From NCBI GenBank assembly GCA_016785225.1, contig JAFBJZ010000291.1, positions 656,001-720,000 of the forward strand: 64,000 bases of DNA, read 5' to 3'. The notes beneath the pieces were generated by a model. That model did no database searches. It was not told the DNA's origin and saw only the letters and a list, made by a program, of their open reading frames with translations. This document shows positions 1 to 13,700 of this stretch, one piece after another (position 1 is the first letter of the stretch; each line of letters opens with the position of its first letter). The DNA comes from Psettodes erumei. Lineage: Eukaryota > Chordata > Actinopteri > Pleuronectiformes > Psettodidae. The translations under genes were made by a program, and so were the position numbers.

Positions 1-1099
1 GTTCAGCGTGCAGAGTCAGCAGGGTTCTGGTTCTGACGCGGGTACGGTTCCAAAACACTTTGACACTGATGAATCTCTTGCACAATCTTCATTTTTTGTT
101 CAGAATCCCTTGTTGAAAACCTGCAGGTGATTTTGGTTGGTCATTGAATGTTGGCACTGATCGAATTAAGAGGAAGAAAAAAAGATTTTGTGGTTTTCCC
201 GCAGTTCCTGTTTGTCTTTATCTCCGTGGATCTTTACCGGATCATTACACGTTTTCTTCTCTGTTACGGGAACGCTGTTGTTGCAGGAAGGAAAAGTGCC
301 ATCACAGGCGACATGAGTATTTATCTTTTTTTCAATGCAGGCCGTGACAATAAAAATAAAAAGAAAAGAGATTAACAATCCACGCAACATTAATCACAGC
401 GTTCGCTGGGCGTCGCACTCAGTGTCATTTCTCTCATTGTTGTGCATTTTCACATAATTTTGTCGTTTTCTTTAGAAGCTCGCTGATGCTGAATGAAAGT
501 TAAGAATACAAATACTGGATGAATGAACCTTTTGTGCAGGTAGAAAAATCAAACTCTGAAGTGCTCCTCAAAATACATATTTGATTTTTTGAGACGGGAT
601 AAATAAAAAAGATGAGCCAAAAAAAAAATCAAAACATTTAAGGGTGAGGTGAGTGTCACCTAAAATAGCCAGACACACACCACCCCCTGTGGACATGCTG
701 TGTCTACAGGGGGTGGTGTGTTCACTACAACTCCAGGTTTGTGCGACGCGCCGTGCTGAAGGATTGTGGGAAGCGCGTCCCGTTAAAACGCTCGAGAGCG
801 GAGCGACGGGAGCCGCCACCGGAAAATAAACCTTTATATCCCCAAAAATCCTCTGTCCTCCTCACGTCGTTATCACGTGGACAAACGGTTGAGCGGGCAT
901 CGATTAAACTGCCTGGCACTGAAGATATCAATCAGATGGTTTTAGTCCCAAATATTGATTAGGCTGTCTCGGAGGATGAAGATAAGATGAATTAGTTGTT
1001 ACGCTGAGTAGTGCTTCCTCTTAATAAGTGCTGAAGCCTTTACAGGCAACTCACACCGGCTCTTTGACGGACTAAAAGACCGCTAAACAACACTATCGT
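1..1099. other. Intergenic DNA left of ppil2
   Basis: No coding exon is recognisable. The stretch is mostly AT-rich. It holds a perfect 16-bp inverted repeat at 675-721, followed by a GC-richer, promoter-like patch at about 720-870. That patch has CpGs and an ACTACAACTCC element resembling the start of the ZNF143 motif, so it could belong to a leftward gene outside the window; this is inference. The ppil2 transcript probably ends near 1100. Confidence 0.5.
675..721. repeat. Perfect 16-bp inverted repeat (hairpin)
   Basis: ACACACCACCCCCTGT at 675-690 is exactly complementary to ACAGGGGGTGGTGTGT at 706-721, with a 15-base loop. The stem is GC-rich. Function is unknown; it may be the tip of an old foldback element. 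Confidence 0.75.
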
Positions 1100-1121
1100 A
1101 TGGAAAAAAACAAACAGTAGC

Positions 1122-1127
1122 TTTATT
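1122..1127 (-). terminator. Polyadenylation signal of ppil2
   Basis: AATAAA on the minus strand, about 105 bases past the ppil2 stop codon, which fits a short 3' UTR ending near 1100. Confidence 0.65.
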
Positions 1128-1230
1128 TAATAATAATTTCACAAAATGATGAACAATGAAGGAATCTGGAATGACACGCTCAGCCTGACGGGTAAAAATA
1201 AACATAAACACAGAACTGACTGTGTCGGTG

Positions 1231-4200
1231 CTACCAGGAGCTGAAGTCTCCGAAGCTGGTCTTGCCTTTGGACTTCTTGGCCGCCGCCGCTCCGCTGGTG
1301 GATGGCCCGCCGTCATCCTCGGCGGCTGAACGTTTTCTGAAAGAGGAGAACCGGCGCGAATCAGCTGTTTCTCCGATCCCTTCTCGTTTCTGCCTGAATT
1401 CTCTTTGTGAATGATGTTGTTTACACAGTTTTGTTTTTTTCCTTTTCTTCCTCTGTCAGTCTGTTTCAGCGGGAACTCACCTGATTCCATAAACCTCCTG
1501 TTGAATCTGACATTTAGAGCTGCAGCTAATGGCTGTTGTTGTTATTGATCAAGCCGACGATCATCTGGCCACGTCATTGGTTGTTCTGTTCATCACGACC
1601 GCGGCGTAGCTACGCCTTAAACGTATTTCTGAAGGCATCTGAAATCAATGGTGCCGACGCGCTCCGCTGAATATGTAAATACCTGATGTGATGACGGGCG
1701 CAGGGTTTTCACTTTGAAGTTGAAAACCACAAAAGTCTAATTACCTCAACATTTTCACGTCGGGTAATTATGGATAATGAAAGTAATTTTAGTTTTCCCG
1801 CAACGTGTCAGAGCAGATTCTACCTCAGGAGGAAGAAAAAAAAAATTCTACCATAAAACCAGAAAACGGACGAATTTTAATAGCAAAGAAAAACCTAACG
1901 TTTCCATCTCTTTACTATGTTTGATGTTTAACTAGCAGGCCATGTTGAGTGTGTGTTGCTGTTAGACCGTCACAAACCAGAAATTAAAATGAAATATGCT
2001 GCAATATCGCAAAAATACAATGCGGAGCACCTGAACTCGGCAAAGTGCTGCCCTGGATAATAAACCTGAATTATCCCCACGGGGGGAGAAAGGCTAATCT
2101 TCTCCATAATAGGCAATTTTGCACATCATGCCTCTACTCATCCTGCATCGCTACGTAATAAAGTTTTATCATCCGCTCCAAGTTTGTGAGAAAACATTTC
2201 ACACGGTGGAACTTCTCAATCCTCATCCTGAGGAGATGTGTGTGTGTGTTCTTACATGGTGGTAGGGTTGATGTATTTCCCCACTCCTTCCCTGTAGGTC
2301 TTGGGCGCCTGCTCCTCCTTGGCCTTCTTCAGGGCGACGCTGGCCGCCTGCCGCTCCTCCTCCTCCTTCTGCTGCTCCTTCTCCCGCTCCGCCTCGATCT
2401 GCAACGACGGGCCGATGAGGACTCGGCGCCGAGTAAGTGACGTTTCTACGTGCAAACGGGCGGTTACGAACCTGCGCGTCGGCCTCTTCGTACGGGTCCA
2501 CGAACACGGTCGTACTTATGATCTTGATCTCCGACTGAAAAACACAAAGTCAAGCTCGTGATTTAGGAACTAGAACCCCCCCCGTAATCCCCTCGACTGC
2601 GTTCGAACAGTTTAGAATTAAAGATAGAACCTGTGGGGGAACGTTTGTCTCCTACCTTTGGTTTGTCTGTTTTGGGATTGCTCTCCACGTTCTCCATGGC
2701 CGTGAGCGTCTCGAAGCCACCGACAACCCTGCCCAAACCAAAAAGGTGCATCCCTCGTTCATTAATGCGCAGCGTGTTTTACTTTTCATGCAATAACGAT
2801 GTCATCTCATTATGACGAGGTAGTCTGAGCCAAAAGGGAAGAGGAATAAGAGGAAACGGCCTCTGAATATTTGCTGCTTGTCTCAGTAAATGAACACGTT
2901 CGGGACACTGTCGGTCAGACAGAACCCGTTCGATCGGGTCCCGATGGAGCCCGAGACAAACTCCCCGTCTGTGAGACGAAAACTTTCCTCTCACATTATG
3001 CACAGATGAGGTCAAGCGTCCCGACACCGCCTCCTCAGAAGCCTTTTAGGTGACGAATCCGTCCTGATTATTTTTAGACTTTGGCCGGCCCGGGGCTTCT
3101 TCCAAAAAACACAACCATGAAAGATCACGCTCAGCCCGGCCCAGGGAGAGCGAGACCAGGACTCGGGCTGGAGGTCGTGCCAGAGGAAACGCCGTTTGTG
3201 GCGAGTCAGATTGAGAAAGGTAGAGAAAAGTTTACCTTCCAAACACTGTGTGCTTCCTGTCCAGGTAGGTGCACGACCGGAACGTGATGAAGCTGAGAGA
3301 AAACAGAAGCAGCGTCAGAGTTCATCATCATAAATCACAAAAAAAAAAAAAAAAATATTGAAAAAAGTTAAGAGCGGATGTGAGGACATTTTTCATTGTT
3401 CATTAATGTGCAGTTTCTTTAAAAAAATATTATTACAACTGTTGTATTAAAAAAACAAAAATGCTAATGAAGCTAATAGAAATAAAATACTTGTTAGTTT
3501 TACAACATTTTTCCTGCATGGAGGAGAATTAAATCGACTGTCAGTCGCCAAAATGACTCTGTTAGTCATTAAATAACAGTACAATGGATCAGGATTAGGA
3601 AAAGACGGTTCTTACAACTGGGACTTGTTGGTGTTGGGACCGGAGTTGGCCATGCTGAGGACCCCCCGGCCGGTGTGGGACAGGTTGGGCCGAAACTCAT
3701 CCTTGAACGGTTTCCCCCAGAACGACTCCCCTCCTGGGGGGGAGAGAGAGAGAGCCAATCAGCTGATATTTTAAAAAACGTAGAAATCGTCCGTTTCCTC
3801 AGTTTCTCTGGGACAAAAAAAACCAACTTATTCCTCAGTCGTGTGTGTGTCACTGTCACTGTTAATCCATCGTTTAATTGCACCATCTGCCATTTAATGC
3901 AGGTAAACAAACACACTTTGGGTGTGTGTGTGGGTGTGTGTGGTGGGGGGGGGTGAGACTGAGTTCACGCGCTGTGTAATTTTCAGCTAGGCGATGCACG
4001 GCGTTAAATTTTTTGACTGTGGAACATCGTAATCCTCTTAGTTTGTGTGAAAGCTCGCTCCATCGTTTATTCTGATTGCCTCATCGTCGGGTGGGGGTGG
4101 AGGGTGGAGGGTGGTGGTGGATGGAGGCGGGGGACCTGCTTGCCCTTGAACATGGAGCCGTGTCGAGAGCCTTCAGCTGCGACTCGTTATTTAGACCGAC

Positions 4201-6564
4201 TTCATCATTAGGCATCGTCCTGATGAGCGCACACCGCAGGAGCTTATTGGCTCACGACGGGGTGTGGGGGGGGTGTCGCCCTGAGGTGTGTGTTTTCGCT
4301 CGCCTCGCCGTCCTGCCAGCTGGTGCACGTGCGCACATACAGGTGCGGCGTGTGTGTGTGTGCGCCACCATCCAATCAGCTCCAGCTCAGCCGTCACAAC
4401 TTCCCCCTCACCCCCTGTGACATTTCTGCATAATTTAGCGACTCGCTGACATCTCTGCACACGAAAGGGAGAGCGAGGGCCGGCACGTCGGCGCATCGTT
4501 TGGTCATTTCAAAAACACGCCGACGCGTTGTTTTCATTTCCAAGTCACTGTTTTAGAAACGGCTCCCCTGAAACTGACTTGGGGGACGGGTTGTTAACGC
4601 CACAGCGAGCAGCGAGCCAATTTACACCCCGGCAACGAAAGAGGGTGATTTCTCTTTACGATTCCCTTTACGCACTCGAATCTTAAAAAAAAAAATTAAA
4701 AATACGGCATCGGGCTTCCATATCTCGTTTTGCCATCACCACAACACTGATTATCCCCGAAAATACCCCCCGAGTTCCTGCCTGTTCTGTGTCTTTATCT
4801 CGATCACTAGCTGCGAGCCAAACGAGCGCCTCAGAAAGCACGACGTCAAATCCAGATTAAGTTCGTCCGCCCGGCTTCCTGAGCAGATATTTACGGTCGA
4901 CTGCGGCGTGACGACTAAACGAGCCGCAGCGGCCCGCTAAAACTAAAATCGCACGACAAAACGTCTGCGTTTCGGGACCGAGATCCGCAGCCTGCGGGCC
5001 GGAAAGTCCGCACCATCGTATAATCTGTCTCGGCGGACGTGCAACGCTCGCAGACGCACAAAATTAAGCGCACGACACAATTGCACGTCGACGCCTTTTA
5101 AAAGCCGGGCACCAAATTGCACCAAATGCTGCTTGATTGGTTCCTCCTCATTCTGTAGCCTACACTCACATATAATCCCTCACTTTTGTGCGTGTGTGTG
5201 TGTCCTCTGCGCTCCGTTGTGCCTTTGTAGACTATGTTTAGCAACACTCTCGAGTTGCCGGGCGGTATTTACGCAAAGCTTCCAAAATGGAGCTATTAAT
5301 AATTCAGCGTGAGGGGTGGGGTGGGGGGTTGTTATGTAACTCAGAATGTGGTTTAAGTGCGGGCCTCGTCTTACCTGTGCCGGTGCCAGTGGGGTCTCCT
5401 CCTTGAATCTAACAAACAAACAAACAAACAAACGTTGGGTTCAGGTTTGTGGCTCAAATGAGACTTTCATGTGTAAACTTATTTTATTTCCTTCTGTCAA
5501 GCGGCCAAACCGGAGCCGTGTTCCCTGGAGCCGCGAGGAGCTCGTTCACCGTTAACGCACGACTTTCCTACTTCGGTTCGTGCAGGTTTGGACCGCTGGT
5601 TCTGCTGCGGAGCCCGTGAGCTTCTTATTGTGTTTGTTTGCCAAGCTGATCCTAAAACTGATCCTGTGGCTAAACGGACACAGACAATGGTCGGGAGCTG
5701 CCAGATTGCGTTTGTGCTGCGTTTTTAACGTCCCGGGCCGCCTGCTACCTGGGCAGGCTCTCGTGTAAATCGACGTCGAGCGACGCCTCCGACGTTTCCG
5801 CGCTGTTAAAAGCCTCGTCCGGCGGGGGTCCTGACAGACTGCTCGGCGGGAGCCGTTAACGCGCCGCTTTCAAAGTGTTTGTTGTGACGAAGGCCGCGCA
5901 GGACGAGTCGTAAGTGGCTCGGTAATTACGGGATAAACAATTCACGGCTCGCAGTCGGCAGGACGGAAACAAAAGAGGCGAGGGTCCTCGTGAGACCAGA
6001 TGTCCACGCCGAGCCGCTTTAATTAAGGCGAGCGGTCGGAGCCCCGTAGTCTCCACGTCCTCGCCATCCTGCGTTAAGACGCAGCGAGTCAGAACAAAGG
6101 ACGGTGCGCTCGCTGAAATATATCATTATTCCAACAAAAGACAAGGTAATTAGATGGCGAGCGACGCCGCGGTTTGTAATTCATTAGGTAGGTGGGTGGT
6201 GTGTGTGTGTGTGTGTGTGTGGGGGGGCTAGAACCACTTAAATACAGTTTACCCTGATTCCACATGCTGTGAACGCCTGTCCCTTCAGGCTGCGAGAGAT
6301 TAAATCCTCCTTCTTTTTTTTTTAATCTGCAAAGAACCAGGAAACCTTTTCCTCACCATGAAATTCCGGATGGACCTGTGGAAGACGGTCCCGTCGTAGT
6401 AACCTTTCTTACACAGGCGGACGAAGTTCTCTCCAGCTTTCGGAACCTGGAAGAAAAAGAGCAGAGACAAGATTGTTTTGTGAGCGTTGTCCCGGGAAAA
6501 CACGCGACCGTCGCTGTCGCAGAAACGAGATAACTAACTGCTGTGAAGACGGGGTCGCTCGGTG

Positions 6565-6610
<46 letters not shown>

Positions 6611-6954
6611 AGAATTAAAAACATAAATTGAAAAGAAGTGCACTCGGTGGCGCGTTCGCCTCCGCCGAGGCCAAACAATCCCACACGTCTGTCTGGCTCT
6701 TATAATAAGAGAGAAATAAAAGGAAGCGGTCCGATAATCTTGACGGCGACTCGAGTGGGAAAGTCTCAAACTTCTGGACCCCCCCCCCCTCGCTTTTTTT
6801 AAAATGTCATTTTCCATCAAGACCCATTATTTCCTGAGAAATTAAATGTCACCACAAAAAAAAAAAAATACTGAAAATCTTGGAGGGCTCCATCCTTAAA
6901 ACTGGATCCACACCAAAATTAAAATGGTTCCACCCACCCCCACCACCTCCACCA

Positions 6955-6988
<34 letters not shown>

Positions 6989-9900
6989 TAATCCAGATTG
7001 AGGTGACTGACATGACAAACACATGTTCACTCCGTCTGACCCGCCACACGTGAGCGACAAAGTCAAAAAGAGAAAAGAGCGACTTTTTCCGTAAAAACTT
7101 TTTAGGTAGACTCGTAAATCATCAAATTACTCGACTTCCCCCCGGCGACAATGTCCGCCGTTTTCCAAGAATCGCCGGGCCGCTTTCATAAAAAACCTAA
7201 TTTTAACCCGGCGGCCTGTTCGCTGCGTGACGAGGCTCCTCTCAGCTCGACCGGACTCGTCCCCCCCTCCACGTCTCAGTTTTTTCTTGCCGGGGCTCGA
7301 CGCTCTGCCTCTTTTTTTTTTTTTTCCTCTCTCCGTTATAAAGTGGTGGATTTTCAGAGCACTCTGCTGCAACAAAGAGGCTTATTGTTTTAAACCGCTC
7401 GATGGGGAAAAAAAAGGGGGGGGAAAGTGGTTTTGTTTTAACCGTTTTGGCCATAAAATTGATTTCTGGAACGGGGTTATGGGGAAAAAAAAAAAACAAA
7501 CACCTAACGACCGATCTGATGACGTCTGTTGAAAACACGCAGCTCGAGATGCACGAGGCTTTAATCTTTGAGGTTTGGCCTCACGTCACAGATCTCTTAT
7601 CTGTGCCAGGTTTCCTCCGCCGCCCTGTAACGGCGGCTAATTTAGCGTGTCTTTTTTGTGTTTGTGTGCGTCTGTTTCTCTGTGTGTGTGTGTGTGTGTG
7701 TGTTGGTTTAAGCCTGGGAATGTTTAAAATGCAGGCCAATTTAGGAACATGCCTAGGTGCCTAAAACTGTCAAGGATGGGTGATGTCAGCACGGAAACAA
7801 TGTTCGCTGACGCAGACTGGGGAGGGAAAACAAAAAAAGAAAATTGGGAAAAAATGTAGGAAAGGGTGCCCCAGTTCATATTTGCTTACAGGCTCTTCTC
7901 TTTTACAAGTATTTCCCAGAAAGGGGGGGGGGATAAAACCCATTAAAATATTTCCATTAGTCTGGGAAAAACAACTGTAGTTTAACTTTTGTGTTCATTG
8001 AGATCCTCGTGTGCTTTTTCTGCGCTGCGCCTTCCTCTAACACGGAGGAATACTTTTATATGTTTGTTTGTTTGTCGTGTGCTTTAAGGTTGTGCGTCTG
8101 AATATAAATCCCTGTCGTCCCGTTTCATCCCGCCCGGGTCGACGGATGTAATTCGTCCGGAGCTTCCTGGACGTCGCGTGGCGTCTCCCAACATCTGCCC
8201 ATCACGCTTCATCCGTGTCGGGGGGCAACGAGGGCGGGGGCGACCGAGGCGCCGAGCGAGCAAATGGGTCTTTTACTGTGTGTGTGTGTGTGTGTGACTG
8301 AGAGCGTATGTGACAGTGAAGCGGCGCTCATTAATTCATAAACAGCAGGCCGCGAATAGCGCCGTGTGAAAACCACTGGGGAGGAGGATGATGTGGGGCA
8401 CAGAGGGCAGGTTGTCTAACCGCTGCCACTCCAAACACACCATCCCATCCTCCCCTCATTATTCTGATTCGACAGCTCGGAGGCCAATGAAAAGCGAGCA
8501 CACGGAGCGCCCGGTTACCGGGGCAGAAATGCGTTCCTGGAACTCGCCGTGTCTCTGGAGCCCCACGTCTAACCTTAAAAAGGAGGAGGCGGAAAAAAAA
8601 AAAAAAATGCATTTTTGCCAAGATGTTAACTTGGCAACCTGGGGGGGCAGAGTCTGCAAAAGGCCGATTTCAGAGTTTTGGATGCGTCTGCCCTTGATGT
8701 GATTTAAGCACCTGCTCAGGCCAAAATTATCTGAGAAGCAAATTAAATCAGCGCAGCCTGAGCCGCCTCAAAATCACCAGACCTCATTTGTAAAACTGCA
8801 AATTTTGAATCGACCGGCGTCGCTAATCTCCCATATTCACTTCTACTTTTTGCCGCCGTCGTTACCTTATCGCAGTGTAACTCCAGGTTCAGGTCGCCCT
8901 TGTTGGTGTGCAGACGGACGTAGCCTTTCTTCTTCACGTAGCGGTAGCGCACCGTGTCGTCGGCGATGGCGTCTGTAACGGGAGGAACACGCGCTCGGCT
9001 CAGTTTAGAGTGGTTACAGACGGCGGCCTTTGAGGCGCTGACTGGCAGATCGGCCTGTGTCTGCGCTTTTTGAAAAACAACCTTAATATTTCATCGATCG
9101 CGAGTCTCGGCTTGATGCCGCCGCAGGAAAGATCTCTGACCTTTAAACACCGTCGCAGCCTCTTCACTGCAGACTGATATTTAACATTTATGCCGGCGTT
9201 CTCCTCCTGAGTGATCTTTAAACACAAGTAGGCTTATTTTTTTTAATATTGCTTTGCCTTTTATATAAGAGTAACATATGGAAAGCACACGTTTCTAAGT
9301 AGATATACGTGGCTTGTAAAGACGGTACGTGTCCACACAGCCATAAAAAAAATGTTTGGCACGCCATCTTTTTGTTTTTTCTGAACTAGGTCACTAAATC
9401 CAAACACTGTCGTCCTCCTCTTCCTTCAGAGAACTGAACCTACTATACGGTTACATAACGGCAAATCTCCCCCGTGGAGCAGCTCAGCGTCTGACAGGAG
9501 AGGAAGACTCTCTTCCACGGATAAACGCTAAGATTAAAAAAGGAGGAAGAGGCGGATGAGAATCGGCGTCCACTCGCCTGCCTCGTGCGTCGTCGCCGGC
9601 GTCATGGCCGTGGATGTGAAGGAGGCGGAAACTCTGCCCGTGGAGTAGTGAGCCTGAAGGGGAGACAGAGAAAAAAGGTTTCCTGACCCAAGCGTGATGA
9701 TGATGATGATGATGATGGTGTTCAAACAGAGTTCAGGATACATCAAGCAAAAGCTGGTTTGCTTGATGTATCGTCACAATCAAGGAGCCGTGGAGATGCT
9801 CTGAGGTAGTTTGAGTTTAAACGATAGCGGGATACGTTCGCAGAATACTAATAGACGCCTAAAAATACCACAAAGCGCCGCGGCGAGAGCGGAGGAGTTT

Positions 9901-12900
9901 ATTCGAGCCCACGCCCGGGCCAGGATGAAAAGGCGCGGGAGTGAAAAATGGACTTTCCACTTTCAAAACGCGGCCTCGGCTCGGCTCGCCGTCCTTCTGC
10001 TCCAGTTCCCCGCCGAGACGCGCGGAAGCGCAGACTTCACCTTGTGCGCTCCCCGCTCTGACCCACATTCCCCGTTCGCTGCGCCTGCTCGCACGCCACC
10101 GCCGCTTACAGCCTCACCTCCACTCTGAACTCGACCAAGGAGACGCTCGTCAGTACAAAAAAAAGAAAAAAAAAGAAAACACGAGACATGGTGCGGCATC
10201 GAACGTGGATAAGAGGAGAGGTGGTGATGATGACGGCGCGGTGTGACCTTTTAAGTGTTTCGCCCAGAGTTAGACATGACTGATGATGACTGGGGGGGTT
10301 ACGCTGCGAATCCAGAGGCTGTTTTTCATTAAATAATAGAAACCTGCTGTCGTCTACACGAGAGGCGTCTGTAGTCGCGTCGGTTCTCACGCAGGATAAT
10401 ATTTTAGCCCGTGACGTGTCCGCGCCGCCTCAGTCTCCCGCTCGTGTTTGCTCAAATTCCTGAAATGCAAGTGAGGAATATTTTCTGTCCTCCTCGCAGC
10501 TCCTGTAAACATCCTCCGTGCGGCCTCCGGACGCGGTCGCCTCGTCCGCGTCGGAGCGAGTTTGGCACCCCCTGTGTGCGACGTGAAAGCTGCACGTCTT
10601 CACCCGCGAATGCCCTCTCGAAATGCCGCAGCGGCGCGACTGAAGCGCTGATACCGACTCCTGATAAATCATCTTTTGATCAATTATTCATTAAAAAAAA
10701 AAAAAAAAAAAAGAGGGGGGTCTAGAGCGGCGCTGCATTAAAATTCATCTCGTTGGAGTTCTCTTAAGTGCTGAATGTTTCTGTTGCGTGAGTGAGAACT
10801 CCTGAAAAAGACGGGAAGTTTGACACTTTGAGTCGAGAAATTATAATCTCTAAAGGCGAGCGTGCGTGCACAGATGTCTCCCCAAATCTTTTAGCATCAT
10901 GATGGGGTTTTTTTTTTCTTTTTTTGCCCTTACGGCGTTCAACTTGTCCGTCTTCTTGGCCTGTGGCTCCTTCATGGTGGAGGCAAGCAGCTGATCCCCC
11001 TTGTAGTCCTTGTAGAGTTCAGCTAAGGTCTCCCTGGTCTCCAGATTGGTGCTCTTCAGGTGGTACGCCGGGTCCTGCTTGGCCTTTTCCTCATCTGGAC
11101 CGCGCCGGAGCAAAGACGGAGAGAGGGGAAGGAAATGGTTTAACCCGAAGCCCTTTGAGACGTCACGAGGACGCAGATTAGAGGCGGTTAATTTACAGAT
11201 GACAGCCAAACAATCCGATAACTCGCCTGGATCCAACACCTTCACGTTGTTCTTCACGTGGAAGAAGTTGGAAACGTTGAATTTATCCAGGTTTGTGGGA
11301 TCCTGTGGAGATGAAACAAAACAAAAAAAATCACTGTTAAAGTTTAGTCGACGTTTCCCTTAATAATTGTCTTTCAAGTTTGCAAACCAACGACCCACCT
11401 GAAGAGTTATGAGGTCCTTCCTGGTGAAGGGTTCGTCGGTCAGCAGATCCTTGAAACTCTTGGTCTTGATGTTGAGCTGCTCCACAGCCTGAGAGGACAC
11501 ACAAATCTGTCAGAGTCTAATCTGAGCGGAGATTATCCCGTTTCATTTTAGCGATATTTGAGACCCCGTAGCAATACGGACACGGGACATCTGCTCCTTC
11601 TCCTCATCGTCCACGATCGTGAAAAACATGTTTTATACAAAGCAGATTCTGTAAAATACTCGTCCTGCGCAGCGTTTGGAAAAACAAAAGTAATTCGACG
11701 TGACGTAAGGCGGCGTCTCGTGAGGGCCGAGCGTCTGCGCCGTGTCACGCTGGTATCAAAATCAATAACATCTGCGTGTTGTGTAATTTTAGGAGGAACG
11801 GTGCAGGGGGGTGGGGGGTGGGGTGCACCCACCTCGTAAGAAAACACGTTGCCCGTGACCTTGTTGGCGACGATGTGAGAATTGTTGGTGAAGACGTTGT
11901 AGAGAACAGGGCAGTGATACTTTCCTGGAACAAAATCACATTTTTTTAATTAAAAAGGAAAAAACAGAAACCAGCGAAGCTTCCTGCCACAAGCTGAACA
12001 CTCATCTCCTCCAGAAGTCAAGAAGCACCTTGTTTAACATTCCCCGCATGAATTATATTACCTCTCCCACATCGTCCTCCCCCCATTACCCTCTGACACC
12101 CTCTTGAAGCAATTACAAGCCCCTCTCCCACAGCTTTGACCTTTTCACTCCTACTCACTGATCTCAGCGATTGGGATCTGGGAAATGAATCTCACTCAGC
12201 TCTAATATCGGTGCATCAGATTATTCTAATCCCAGAGTTGTTTACGTGAACGTGCACGTTTACCTCGTTGTTCTTGGTAAAGTTGAGTTTGATGAGAGAC
12301 TTCGCTTCCAGTTTCTGAGAAAAAAACAAAGAACTGAGGCGTTAGCGTACCATCTTAAAAATAATTTATTTACAGTTTCAAAACATGATCAGCAGATAAA
12401 TCAACACTGTTTTCTTACCTCTCCAGAGATCGGACTGGTGCCGAACTTCTTGATCCACGGGACGATGCTCCTACAACAGAAGCAACCAGATATGGTAGGT
12501 TTTTAACAAAAAAACCAACACTCTCTGCCACCAACGATGTGTTTGGGCTTTAACAATTTCCTTTTTTTCCCTCGTTTCGTTTATGGTGACCAACGCTGAG
12601 TTGACAGACTAGTCACAGTTCATCAGTTTGCAGGTCGAAACAAGCGCTCCCACACACGCGTCAGATCACCACAACCACTCTCTATTTTCCTTTATGGGTA
12701 TTTACACGAATACCCAATGACAACAGACAAAAAGGTCGCCCATAGTCAGTCAGACAGACAGACAGACAGAGCTTCGTAAATTAAATTTAGAATAACACGG
12801 TCTTCTCACAGGAGGTCGAAGACGACTCCCTCCTCGGTGCAGACGGGATACTCGAACGGCTGCAGGGACAAGCTGGAATGATTCAGAGAAAACAAACCAT

Positions 12901-13500
12901 ATTTACAGTTACACAGCAAAAAAAACACATTCAGCTTCAGTACCAGTACACTACATCTGTGCAGCAGCAATGTAGTGCTGTGTGATCTGAGACTGAGAAC
13001 AGGTCTTTTCTCACCTGCAGTGGTCGAACGGAAGCCGCCTGAAGTTTGCCTGTGGGATTTCTGAAAATTAAAATGATAAAAACAAAACACTTAATAGGTT
13101 TCACACCAGAAAACAGATAAAAAACAACACGTGTTAATGTAAGCGATCAGAAATAAACCGATAGACCGTTATTTGTACGTTTGATTTCACCGGGCATCGT
13201 TTAAAAAAAACGTAAACACAAACCAACCTGCTCGTTTCCCTCCGTAAAAGTTTGTGTACTCTGTACACGTGATGTACCTGCAGAGAGCGTTAAAACAAAC
13301 ACACGGAAACACGAAATCAGAGGAAGAGTGTGCAGTAAAAGTAAAGTAAAGCTAAACTACGCTCTTTGGCGCAAGTCGCCGCGACGAGCAACGTTAGCAT
13401 GCTATGCTAACAGTAGCGCCCGTCCTTCAGCGCTGCTGCGAGTCGCTCGGGATTTCATCACCACTTACATTTTGTCCTTTTGGTGCTGTCGCTTCCCCAT
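1231..13500 (-). CDS. ppil2: RING-type (U-box) E3 ubiquitin ligase / peptidyl-prolyl isomerase-like 2
   Basis: A nuclear, spliceosome-associated cyclophilin-type protein with an N-terminal U-box. Twenty coding exons run down the minus strand: 13500-13469, 13277-13228, 13060-13015, 12872-12810, 12470-12419, 12314-12264, 11924-11833, 11488-11399, 11302-11227, 11094-10934, 9653-9578, 8972-8866, 6446-6357, 5408-5375, 3733-3616, 3292-3236, 2728-2656, 2534-2472, 2398-2256, 1336-1231. The start reads MGKRQHQKDKM, as in vertebrate PPIL2. The U-box lies at roughly residues 36-110. The cyclophilin domain is at about 280-434, with the GGDPTGTGTGGES and SQFFITF blocks. The C terminus is GFGDFSSW-like (FGDFSSW). 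The exons sum to 1580 nt, one short of 527 codons: exon 7 (11924) lacks one G that would restore the frame. The introns after exons 9 and 11 use GC donors. Predicted product about 526 aa, the normal family length. All other junctions keep phase, so identity is very secure. Confidence 0.95.
3734..10933. other. Long ppil2 introns
   Basis: The larger ppil2 introns are 3734-5374, 5409-6356, 6447-8865, 8973-9577 and 9654-10933. They hold microsatellites: GT runs near 6200 and 7682-7703, a TA/TG compound tract at 6562-6607, a CA run near 6955-6986, a GT run near 8277-8296 and an AAAC run near 5405-5432. Short poly-A/T stretches also occur. I see no nested gene or recognisable transposase. Confidence 0.6.
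6562..6607. repeat. (TA)n(TG)n microsatellite
   Basis: Alternating purine-pyrimidine tract inside ppil2 intron 13, a TA run followed by a TG run. Confidence 0.9.
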
Positions 13501-13700
13501 TTTGAGTTTTTTTGTGTGTGTGTCGCTGTGGAAGATTCCCTCCGACCGTTTAAAGGAATTTTTTTAACCCACGAAAACACGCACTCTGTTCAGCGTCTAC
13601 ACTTCCTGTTTACGTTCTTCTTCGTCGATGGAATTGACGCAGTTCTTTTGTAACGGCGGCGCTCCGCTGCCCCCTACCGGAAGAAGGGTTGAAACTGATT
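13501..13700 (-). promoter_or_regulatory. Probable ppil2 promoter and 5' UTR
   Basis: Directly upstream of the ppil2 start codon on the minus strand. It is GC-richer than its surroundings and carries ETS-like ACTTCCTG near 13601. No TATA box is evident, in keeping with a housekeeping promoter. The transcription start is not defined by the sequence. Confidence 0.45.
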
